From contig JAGVOR010000165.1 of assembly GCA_020052635.1 (NCBI GenBank), positions 1 to 8,659 on the forward strand: a stretch of 8,659 nucleotides of DNA, written 5' to 3'. Below the pieces are notes generated by a model. It was given only the letters and a program-made list of their open reading frames with translations, searched no databases and had not been told where the DNA came from. Shown in pieces: positions 1 through 5,103 of the stretch. This DNA comes from Candidatus Omnitrophota bacterium (GTDB taxonomy: Bacteria > Omnitrophota > Gorgyraeia > Gygaellales > Profunditerraquicolaceae). Within the stretch, counting starts at the first letter, position 1; every line of letters starts with the position of its first letter. A program made the translations under genes and the position numbers.

Positions 1-186
1 AAAACCGCCATACTCTTCAGGGATAAATAAACCGAACATATCGCTCTCCCCCATCACCTTCAATACCTCCCAGGGGTATTCTTCGCTAATATCATATTTG
101 GCGGCAACCGGCCGGATCTTCTCTTCGGCAATCTTATGCGCCAGGTCCTTAATCATTTTTTGCTCATCAGTCAATAAATAATCCAT
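1..186 (-). CDS. Acyl-CoA dehydrogenase, N-terminal part (cut by left window edge)
   Basis: Reading leftwards from the ATG at 186 gives 62 codons without a stop before the edge. The protein begins MDYLLTDEQKMIKDLAHKIA and continues to FGLFIPEEYGGF. The LTDEQKMIKDLA helix, the EEKIRPVAA segment and the G(L)FIPEEYGG motif are the hallmarks of the N-terminal alpha-helical domain of FAD-dependent acyl-CoA dehydrogenases. Family members oxidise an acyl-CoA to the 2-enoyl-CoA and pass electrons to electron-transfer flavoprotein in the cytoplasm. The start is supported by GGAGG at 192-196, 5 nt before the ATG. The gene has its own promoter (246-273), so it is probably transcribed separately from the upstream acetyltransferase unit. 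The catalytic glutamate and FAD-binding C-terminal domain lie outside the window, so substrate chain length cannot be judged. Confidence 0.85.
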   Translation of the reverse strand, partial: MDYLLTDEQKMIKDLAHKIAEEKIRPVAAKYDISEEYPWEVLKVMGESDMFGLFIPEEYGGF

Positions 187-238
187 CTTTTCCTCCCATT
201 AACAGGATAAAAATACAAATCTTGAGAAAATTACCAAG

Positions 239-273
239 TTGTAAAATTGTATCATATTATTTTAATTTTACAA
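239..273. repeat. Perfect 10-bp inverted repeat over the promoter, possible operator
   Basis: TTGTAAAATT at 239-248 is the exact reverse complement of AATTTTACAA at 264-273, with 15 bp between the arms. One arm contains the -35 and the other overlaps the -10 of the acyl-CoA dehydrogenase promoter. That is the geometry of an operator for a dimeric repressor, such as the TetR- or GntR-type regulators that often control acyl-CoA genes. No regulator gene is in view. The arms are AT-rich and lack a following T-run, so a terminator role is less likely. Confidence 0.45.
246..273 (-). promoter_or_regulatory. Extended -10 promoter of the acyl-CoA dehydrogenase gene
   Basis: On the minus strand TTGTAA (273-268) is followed by a 16-bp spacer and TACAAT (251-246). 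The -10 is preceded by TGA, giving TGATACAAT, an extended -10 element with five of six consensus bases. The -35 overlaps the stop codon of the acetyltransferase gene. The predicted transcript start near 239 leaves a leader of about 50 nt with a good ribosome site before the ATG at 186. Promoter calls from sequence alone are provisional. Confidence 0.55.
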
Positions 274-717
274 GATTTTTAATAAGGCAATTTCCTGGCA
301 GTTGGGGAATTTAGGGCAGTTAATACACTCCGCCCAAATCTTATGTGGCAGGTTTTCATGTTTAATTTTCTTAAACCCTAATTTTTTGAAGAATTCCGGC
401 TGGTAAGTCAGGACAAATATCTTTTTCGCCCCCATCAGGCCAGCTTCGGTGAGGCAAGCCGTTACTAAATCCCTCCCCCAGCCGCGGCCTTGCCGGTTTT
501 GCGCTACCGCCAAAGATTTAACTTCGGCCAGGTCATCCCAGGAGACATGCAAAGCCGCACATCCGCAAATTTTACCCCTCTCCTCATAAACCCAGAAATC
601 ACGGATATTCTCATAAAGCTCATTCAGCGAACGCGGTAACATAACATCCTTCTTGGCAAAATAGGCAATCAACCCCTGAATTTGCTTAATGTCTTTAATT
701 TTAGCTTTTCTAATCAT
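268..717 (-). CDS. Small GNAT-family N-acetyltransferase (ArgA-like) with C-terminal Cys cluster
   Basis: This 149-residue single-domain protein has the Gcn5-related acetyltransferase fold. There is an N-terminal MIRKAKIKDIKQIQGLI beta-alpha unit, a central EVKSLAV strand (65-71), and the acetyl-CoA pyrophosphate loop QGRGWG (76-81, matching Q-x-x-G-x-G). A late FFKKLGFKKI element (109-118) follows. After residue 120 comes LPHKIWAEC, with cysteines at 131, 134 and 140 around CPKFPNC. This tail is typical of short proteins grouped with ArgA-type amino-acid acetyltransferases in COG1246, some of which are N-acetylglutamate synthases. The substrate here is not proven. The ATG at 717 lies 5 nt after the glgC stop. 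The nearest purine-rich stretch (GGAG) is 14 nt away inside glgC, so translation may depend on coupling to glgC. No other arginine-pathway gene is in view. Confidence 0.8.
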   Translation of the reverse strand: MIRKAKIKDIKQIQGLIAYFAKKDVMLPRSLNELYENIRDFWVYEERGKICGCAALHVSWDDLAEVKSLAVAQNRQGRGWGRDLVTACLTEAGLMGAKKIFVLTYQPEFFKKLGFKKIKHENLPHKIWAECINCPKFPNCQEIALLKIL

Positions 718-722
718 CGCGG

Positions 723-1946
723 TTATTTAAACTCCGTACGCTTAGCCACGACCACAATCCCCGCTTCACTGATAAAAAACCTCTTTTTATCTTCTTCCAA
801 ATTAAAACCGATCACCATTCCCTGGGGGATGCTTACATCTTTATCGATAATCGCCCGCTTGATTTTAGCGTGCCGGCCGACATTAACCCCTTCCATAAGA
901 ATTGAGTCATAGACCTCCGAGAAACTATTAATGCGGACATTCGGAGAGAGAATCGAACGCTGGACCCTGCCGCCGGAAACCACGCAGCCTTCCGAAACAA
1001 TCGAATCAAGCACTAAACCGACCCTGCCTTCTTCCTTATCTCCGGAGTGCACGGTTTTAACCGGCGGATACTGCTCCTGAAAAGTACGAATCAACCACTC
1101 CTGGTCATAAAGGTTGAAAGTCGGGTTAGCCTGGATCAACTCCATATTCGCCTCGTAATAAGCATCGATGGTCCCGATATCCCGCCAATACTGCTGGCCC
1201 GTTGCTTCATCGCGGAAATTATAAGCCACCACCTTCATCCCTTTTTTGAGCATCTGGGGGATAATATCTTTACCGAAATCATGCGAGGATTTATTATTCT
1301 TAGCATCTTCCAGAAGCTCCCGCACCAGTACTGACTGGTTAAAAACATAAATTCCCATCGAGCCGAAGATCTTATCCGGAGAGCCGGGAATCGTCTTAGG
1401 ATTAGCCGGTTTTTCATGGAATCCGGTTACCTGCCCCTGATCATCAGTTTCAATTACCCCTAAATGCCTGGATTTATATTTTTCGGCTTCCACCACCCCT
1501 ACCGTCAAATCAGCATTTTTTTCACGGTGCACATCAATCATCGAATAATAATTCATCTTGTAGATATGGTCACCGGCTAAAATTAAAACCTCATCCGGAC
1601 GGTCCAGATCTAAAGTATAAAGGTTCTGATAAATTGCATCCGCTGTCCCCAGATACCAGGAATCGCCGATGCGCTGTTGCGCCGGAAGCAATTCAATAAA
1701 CTGCCCCAGCTCCGAAGGCAGAAAATTCCAGCCTAAACGGATATGCCTTTGCAAAGAAGCGGATTTATACTGGGTCAGAATATAAATTTTGCGTAAACCT
1801 GAATTAATACAGTTACTTAAAGTAAAATCGATAATCCGGTAAATCCCCCCGAAAGGAACCGCCGGTTTAGTACGGTCTTTGGTCAACGGCAGTAGGCGTT
1901 CGCCTTTTCCGCCGGCCATAATAAAGGTTAAAACTTTGCGCATCAT
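723..1946 (-). CDS. glgC: Glucose-1-phosphate adenylyltransferase (ADP-glucose pyrophosphorylase)
   Basis: This 407-residue enzyme makes ADP-glucose from ATP and glucose-1-phosphate, the committed cytoplasmic step of bacterial glycogen synthesis. The N-terminal nucleotidyltransferase domain shows the nucleotide-binding loop AGGKGERL (11-18), the RTKPAVPFGG segment and RIIDFTLSNC (37-46). It also has AGDHIYKMNY with the metal-binding Asp126, the sugar-phosphate motif HEKP (177-180) and YWRDIGT (263-269). From about residue 310 the hexapeptide-like SEGCVVSGGRV...SILSPNVRI pattern marks the left-handed beta-helix domain. Length and motif order are normal, so the gene looks intact. The start overlaps the marC stop as ATGA, and a second in-frame ATG follows directly at 1943. 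GGAG 10 nt upstream of 1946 favours the first ATG. The overlap implies co-transcription and coupled translation with marC. Allosteric control, usual in this family, cannot be read from the sequence. Confidence 0.96.
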   Translation of the reverse strand: MMRKVLTFIMAGGKGERLLPLTKDRTKPAVPFGGIYRIIDFTLSNCINSGLRKIYILTQYKSASLQRHIRLGWNFLPSELGQFIELLPAQQRIGDSWYLGTADAIYQNLYTLDLDRPDEVLILAGDHIYKMNYYSMIDVHREKNADLTVGVVEAEKYKSRHLGVIETDDQGQVTGFHEKPANPKTIPGSPDKIFGSMGIYVFNQSVLVRELLEDAKNNKSSHDFGKDIIPQMLKKGMKVVAYNFRDEATGQQYWRDIGTIDAYYEANMELIQANPTFNLYDQEWLIRTFQEQYPPVKTVHSGDKEEGRVGLVLDSIVSEGCVVSGGRVQRSILSPNVRINSFSEVYDSILMEGVNVGRHAKIKRAIIDKDVSIPQGMVIGFNLEEDKKRFFISEAGIVVVAKRTEFK

Positions 1947-2542
1947 AATCGTAGCGCTCCGGTTATGCCATGCCGGATCATCATTACGGCAATGGCAGCC
2001 AACAATATATACATGATTTTAGAAAAAGCCCGCGTGCCGCTGGGCCCGATCACCTTGATGATCTTATCCGCTTTCACCAAAGTAACCCAGACAAAAAACA
2101 TATTTAATCCTACCGCCACCAAAGTAACTAAAACGCCGTAATTATTCCTGATCATTAAGGTCGTCGCTAAAACCGCCGGACCGGTAATCAGCGGAGTCCC
2201 TAAAGGAAACACACCTAAATCTTTATCGTGCCCGCTGGTTAATATGCTTTTTTGCGCCCCGGGCAATAATAGCCGCACGGCAATTACAAACAAAAGCACT
2301 CCTCCGGCGATCTGAAAATCCGGAATGGTTACCCCCAATAATGAAAGCACCCATTTACCGACGAACATAAAGATCACCGCCACCGCAGTAGCCGTAATCA
2401 CCGCGTCTAAAATAATTTTTTTTCTGGCAGGTTTTGAAGCATGTTCGACTAAAGACAAAAAAACAGGAATGTTGGCAATTGCGTCTACTGCCACAAACAG
2501 CGGAATAAAGCTAAGTATGTAGGGCTTCAGGAATTCCATCAT
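1943..2542 (-). CDS. MarC-family (UPF0056) integral membrane protein
   Basis: This 199-residue, highly hydrophobic protein has about six predicted membrane helices, roughly at 5-28, 42-62, 68-92, 110-130, 136-156 and 172-192. DAIANIPVFLSL (20-31) and the loop-plus-helix motif VFPLGTPLITGPAVLATT (111-128) are the conserved MarC signatures. The closing GTRAFSKIMYILLAAIAV segment also fits. The family was once linked to multiple antibiotic resistance, but its transport role remains unsettled, so no substrate is assigned. It is the first gene of a marC-glgC-acetyltransferase unit and overlaps glgC by 4 bp. Two in-frame ATG codons (2542 and 2539) open the gene. No Shine-Dalgarno sequence precedes them, and the promoter predicts a transcript starting at the first ATG. 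The full family N-terminus is present, so a later start is unlikely. Confidence 0.9.
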   Translation of the reverse strand: MMEFLKPYILSFIPLFVAVDAIANIPVFLSLVEHASKPARKKIILDAVITATAVAVIFMFVGKWVLSLLGVTIPDFQIAGGVLLFVIAVRLLLPGAQKSILTSGHDKDLGVFPLGTPLITGPAVLATTLMIRNNYGVLVTLVAVGLNMFFVWVTLVKADKIIKVIGPSGTRAFSKIMYILLAAIAVMMIRHGITGALRL

Positions 2543-2548
2543 CGCTAT

Positions 2549-2577
2549 ATTATATAGAATACCGGGTTAAATGGCAA
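2549..2577 (-). promoter_or_regulatory. Near-consensus sigma-70-type promoter for marC-glgC, predicted leaderless
   Basis: TTGCCA (2577-2572, five of six consensus bases), a spacer of exactly 17 bp and a perfect TATAAT (2554-2549) lie in the 48-bp gap between the transporter gene and marC. Only six bases (ATAGCG) separate the -10 from the marC ATG at 2542. Normal spacing therefore places transcription start on, or within a base or two of, the A of the start codon. There is no room for a Shine-Dalgarno sequence. The motif quality is high; the exact start site is inferred. Confidence 0.7.
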
Positions 2578-2590
2578 TAAAAAATAACGG

Positions 2591-3736
2591 TTACTCTATC
2601 CGGTTAATCAGCAACAGGCAAAGAAAGCTGGCAGAGGCCGAAATAATGATTAGCCATTTTAATCCGATCAAGGGAAGCAAAAAGGCACCGGATAAATTAC
2701 TGGCGACTACGGCTAAATTATTAATACTGCATAAAAACGCAAATGACGTTGCCTCAAGCCCGCTAACGGAGTGGCGAGCCATAAAATCCATCACCATCAA
2801 GAATATAAACATCCCTAATAAACTATAGGCCACATCGTAGGCTATTGCGGTTTGGGGGGTATAATAAAGATAGCTTAAAGTAGTCAAGGCCCCTAAAATT
2901 ACCGAGCCATAAAGCCACTTTTTAATATTGATCCTCTGGCTGAATTTATAATAACATAATGCCCCGATTACTCCGAACACCGTGCTAATCGAGCCCAGGG
3001 CCCCGATCCAGATTTTATCCCATTTAAAAATATCCCGCTGAATAAAAAATAACGGGGTGCCGAAAGAAGGCGAATATTTGTAGAGAAAGATGAATAGGCC
3101 GATGATTAAAATTTGTTTATCGCTGATCAGCAGTTTTAAATCCCTCAATAAAGTAGAGGGCGGTCTGGCGGTTTTTTCTTCCCGGTAGAAATATGCCGGT
3201 ATCCCCACCAGCAGGTAAACCGGAACCAAACACAAGAACGCTGCTTGATACCCCCATTTCTGCGCCAGTAACCCTCCGCCTAATCCGGTAAATAACCCGG
3301 CAATTAAAATTGAAATCCATTGGATGCTCTGAATTTTACCGGTAGCCTGATACTGTTTGCCTTCTACGCACATCACCCCGTCTACTGCAACATCGCGGAA
3401 AGCTGCGCTGGCGGAGCTAATCACCAGCAAGGCCAGTAAAATAAAAATGGGCAGTTGGGTGAGGCCTAAAATTAAAACAAAAACCAGATCCAACGCCAAA
3501 GAAATAAAAATCCATGCCCTTTTGCTTAATAAATGATCGATCAGGTATCCGATTAACGGCTTAATCAGCCAGGCAAAAGTAGTTAAGCTGCCGATCAGCA
3601 TAATTTTTTCCGCCGGGAAACTCAAGGTTTCTTTAAGATAATAGAATAACCCCTGGGAAGGCAGCCCCTCAATACCCTGCGTGAAATAAACCGCGCTGCT
3701 TAAAGCAAAAATCCAAAATAGTTTTTTATTTTTCAT
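2591..3736 (-). CDS. MFS-type transporter, BT1/folate-biopterin transporter-like
   Basis: This 381-residue polytopic membrane protein has about 11-12 hydrophobic helices in the two-halves layout of the major facilitator superfamily. YFTQGIEGLPSQGLFYYLKE (17-36), WLIKPLIGYLIDHLLSKRAW (56-75) and RDVAVDGVMCVE (114-125) occur in order. A GKIQSIQW segment (133-140) follows. This resembles the FTQG..., KP-x-G-x-x-D and D-x-x-x-D pattern of BT1-type transporters (TC 2.A.71). Characterised BT1 members carry folates or pterins, and distant bacterial members are mostly unassigned, so the substrate is open. I chose the ATG at 3736; a TTG two codons earlier would sit beside the terminator T-run. No clear Shine-Dalgarno is seen. 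The start is only 7 nt beyond the secG terminator, so expression may need readthrough or an unrecognised promoter. It is probably monocistronic, since marC has its own promoter just downstream. Confidence 0.8.
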   Translation of the reverse strand: MKNKKLFWIFALSSAVYFTQGIEGLPSQGLFYYLKETLSFPAEKIMLIGSLTTFAWLIKPLIGYLIDHLLSKRAWIFISLALDLVFVLILGLTQLPIFILLALLVISSASAAFRDVAVDGVMCVEGKQYQATGKIQSIQWISILIAGLFTGLGGGLLAQKWGYQAAFLCLVPVYLLVGIPAYFYREEKTARPPSTLLRDLKLLISDKQILIIGLFIFLYKYSPSFGTPLFFIQRDIFKWDKIWIGALGSISTVFGVIGALCYYKFSQRINIKKWLYGSVILGALTTLSYLYYTPQTAIAYDVAYSLLGMFIFLMVMDFMARHSVSGLEATSFAFLCSINNLAVVASNLSGAFLLPLIGLKWLIIISASASFLCLLLINRIE

Positions 3737-3742
3737 CGTCAA

Positions 3743-3773
3743 GAAAAAGGCTGCCCATTGCAGGGGCAGCCTT
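3743..3773 (-). terminator. Rho-independent terminator after secG
   Basis: A perfect 10-bp stem, AAGGCTGCCC (3773-3764) pairing with GGGCAGCCTT (3756-3747), encloses a 7-nt loop. On the minus strand it runs directly into TTTTT (3748-3744), giving a classical GC-rich hairpin plus U-tract. It ends the galT-gap-pgk-tpiA-secG unit about 20 nt after the secG stop codon. It also lies within the region where the leader of the following transporter gene would be. Confidence 0.88.
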
Positions 3774-3805
3774 GATTTTAATTGGCTTGATTTTATTGGG
3801 CTTGA
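3771..3805 (-). repeat. 15-bp imperfect tandem repeat at the secG 3' end
   Basis: On the minus strand CAAGCCCAATAAAAT (3800-3786) is followed by CAAGCCAATTAAAAT (3785-3771-side copy), differing at two positions. A third partial CAAGGC then merges into the terminator stem. The first copy encodes the last codons and stop of secG. This looks like replication slippage; no function is evident. Confidence 0.5.
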
Positions 3806-4185
3806 GCGGCATCCAAAACATCGGCGGCAGCCGGCAGTTGTGCCGGCACAACCGGCTTAGCTGTTTCAGGCTGAGCGGCAGTGCCGGCTTCCTGAGGAGT
3901 CTGCCCCTTATCCGCCTCAACTTTACCGGCTGGACCGGAAAGGTTACGCATTAATGACTTGCTCTGCCTAACCGATAAAACAGCTAATCCCAAACAGGTC
4001 AGAAAAAAAACAATCGACATAATTGTCGTGGTCCGGGTGAGAAAAACACTGGTTTTAGTGCCGAACATCGACTCAACTCCGGAGAAACTTTCCACCAAAC
4101 CCGCCCCTCTTCCCCTCTGGATCAGCACTAAAGTGATTAGAACAATACAAGCGAAAACATGGACTACAATCAACAAGATCGTCAT
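3793..4185 (-). CDS. secG: Preprotein translocase subunit SecG
   Basis: SecG is a small inner-membrane partner of SecY and SecE that assists protein export by the Sec channel. The protein has 130 residues. Transmembrane helix 1 spans about 2-22 and is followed by the conserved LIQRGRGAGL (21-30). FGTKTSVFLTRTTT (41-54), the family's most recognisable motif, leads into helix 2 (about 53-71). After residue 80 comes a tail rich in Ala, Pro, Gln and Glu, such as GTAAQPETAKPVVPAQLPAA. Variable C-terminal extensions of this type are common in SecG and are probably disordered. The ATG overlaps the tpiA stop codon as ATGA, and GAGG (4193-4196) sits 7 nt upstream within tpiA. Both support the start and translational coupling. 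Placement after tpiA is a widespread bacterial arrangement. It is the last gene before the terminator. Confidence 0.95.
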   Translation of the reverse strand: MTILLIVVHVFACIVLITLVLIQRGRGAGLVESFSGVESMFGTKTSVFLTRTTTIMSIVFFLTCLGLAVLSVRQSKSLMRNLSGPAGKVEADKGQTPQEAGTAAQPETAKPVVPAQLPAAADVLDAAQAQ

Positions 4186-4955
4186 TTTACTACCTCACTG
4201 GCTTTGATTACGATAGCACTAAAACTATCTACTTTTAAGCTTGCCCCGCCGACCAAAGCGCCGTCCACATCGGGCTTACCGATTAATTCCGCGATATTCT
4301 CCGGTTTGACGCTTCCGCCGTATTGAATCCTGATTTGACCGGCAGTTTCTTCGTCATACATCTCTTTTAAAAGCTGACGGATATATTGATGCACCTCCTG
4401 GGCCTCATCCGGGGTTGCCGTTTTACCGGTACCGATTGCCCAAACCGGTTCATAAGCAATCACGGTTTTCAGTAAGGCCTCGGCGCCTAAACCTTCAAAA
4501 CTGCCCTGGAGATGATTCTTGATCAGATTAAATGTCTGGCCGGCCTCTCTTTCCTGCAGATTTTCACCCACACAAACGATGGGAGTCAATCCGTGTTTTA
4601 AACTGGCTCTGATTTTTTTATTTACGGTTTGATTGGTTTCGCCGAAAAACTGCCTGCGCTCAGAGTGCCCGATAATCACATACTGGCAGCCGGCATCTTT
4701 TAACATTACCGGGGATACCTCCCCCGTAAAAGCCCCTTCATCCTGCCAATAAACATCCTGAGCCCCTAAACCGATATCCGTTTCATTTAAAACCTCCGCC
4801 ACCTCGCTTAAGGCGCAATACCCCGGGCATAATACCACATCGACACTGCTAAAATTCAGCTTAAAAAGCTCGCGCTTTAAACCATTAGCTAAATCAATGG
4901 CTTCATTAATCGTTTTATACATCTTCCAATTTCCGGCAATAATCGATTTTCTCAT
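4182..4955 (-). CDS. tpiA: Triosephosphate isomerase
   Basis: TIM interconverts dihydroxyacetone phosphate and glyceraldehyde-3-phosphate in the cytoplasm. The 257-residue length is standard for bacterial enzymes. The substrate-binding AGNWKMYK carries Asn9 and Lys11. IGHSERR holds the electrophile His97, and AYEPVWAIGTGK (167-178) holds the catalytic base Glu169 and flexible loop 6. QYGGSVKPEN (211-220) and ALVGGASL (233-240) complete the phosphate site. I start at ATG 4955 because family proteins begin close to (M)RK-x-I-x-GNWK. An in-frame GTG at 4979 would add eight residues encoded by the neighbouring inverted-repeat element. No Shine-Dalgarno motif precedes ATG 4955: the 12 nt before it are AT-rich or belong to the element. 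The gene overlaps secG by 4 bp. It is separated from pgk by 148 bp, much more than other gaps in this cluster. Confidence 0.95.
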   Translation of the reverse strand: MRKSIIAGNWKMYKTINEAIDLANGLKRELFKLNFSSVDVVLCPGYCALSEVAEVLNETDIGLGAQDVYWQDEGAFTGEVSPVMLKDAGCQYVIIGHSERRQFFGETNQTVNKKIRASLKHGLTPIVCVGENLQEREAGQTFNLIKNHLQGSFEGLGAEALLKTVIAYEPVWAIGTGKTATPDEAQEVHQYIRQLLKEMYDEETAGQIRIQYGGSVKPENIAELIGKPDVDGALVGGASLKVDSFSAIVIKASEVVK

Positions 4956-4962
4956 TTTATGA

Positions 4963-5049
4963 GCGCTTGACTTACGCACCCTTCACCCGACGCTTAACCG
5001 TATTGCGTCGGTGTAGCCTTGTGGCTAAAGTGTGGGTAAGTCAATGCGC
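4963..5049 (-). other. Structured inverted-repeat element between pgk and tpiA (MITE-like or RNA element)
   Basis: Outer arms TTGACTTAC (4967-4975) and GTAAGTCAA (5036-5044) are perfect reverse complements. Three more pairs lie inside after one mismatch (12 of 13 positions, 4967-4979 with 5032-5044). GCGC flanks both outer edges (4963-4966 and 5046-5049, with one extra T on the right). Inside are two hairpins set back to back: CCGACGC/GCGTCGG (4987-4993 with 5005-5011) around an 11-nt loop, and TAGCC/GGCTA (5014-5018 with 5023-5027) around a tetraloop. Transcribed, this would fold as a compact three-way junction. No ORF of substance lies in it. The terminal repeat ending in TGACTTACGCA recalls the ends of some insertion-sequence-derived miniature elements. 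GCGC could be a 4-bp target duplication, but it is self-complementary and so ambiguous. The alternative is a structured leader controlling tpiA. The sequence alone does not decide between these. Confidence 0.55.
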
Positions 5050-5056
5050 GAATCAA

Positions 5057-5088
5057 CCTCGGGCAGCTACGAATTTAGCTGCCCGAGG
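5057..5088 (-). other. Perfect 13-bp intercistronic hairpin after pgk
   Basis: CCTCGGGCAGCTA (5057-5069) pairs perfectly with TAGCTGCCCGAGG (5076-5088) around a 6-nt loop. It begins 15 nt after the pgk stop codon. Neither strand has a T-run after it, so it is not a standard intrinsic terminator. A 3'-end-stabilising or processing hairpin separating gap-pgk from tpiA-secG mRNA is plausible. It could also be a remnant of the neighbouring repeat element. Confidence 0.6.
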
Positions 5089-5103
5089 CACAACTAAATA
5101 ATA

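Noticed and set aside
401..418. GGTAAGTCAGG inside the acetyltransferase gene resembling the repeat-element arm
   Set aside because: It is an 8-bp match within coding sequence with no partner arm or inner hairpins, so chance is the better explanation.
682..912. Plus-strand open frame, as well as those at 1047-1334, 6367-6759 and 6916-7386
   Set aside because: They lie antisense to well-recognised genes, show no family motifs and lack ribosome sites; they are shadow frames.
4956..4979. Longer TpiA starting at GTG 4979
   Set aside because: The added residues come from the repeat element, and the family N-terminus matches ATG 4955. It is kept only as a testable alternative in the findings.
4963..5049. 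tRNA-like cloverleaf in the pgk-tpiA gap
   Set aside because: There are only two inner hairpins, no 7-bp acceptor arm, no TTCGA-type T-loop and no anticodon arm of proper size; the closing stem is far too long.
5057..5088. Rho-independent terminator after pgk
   Set aside because: The stem is strong, but neither strand has a T-run after it, and tpiA-secG downstream shows no clear promoter of its own.
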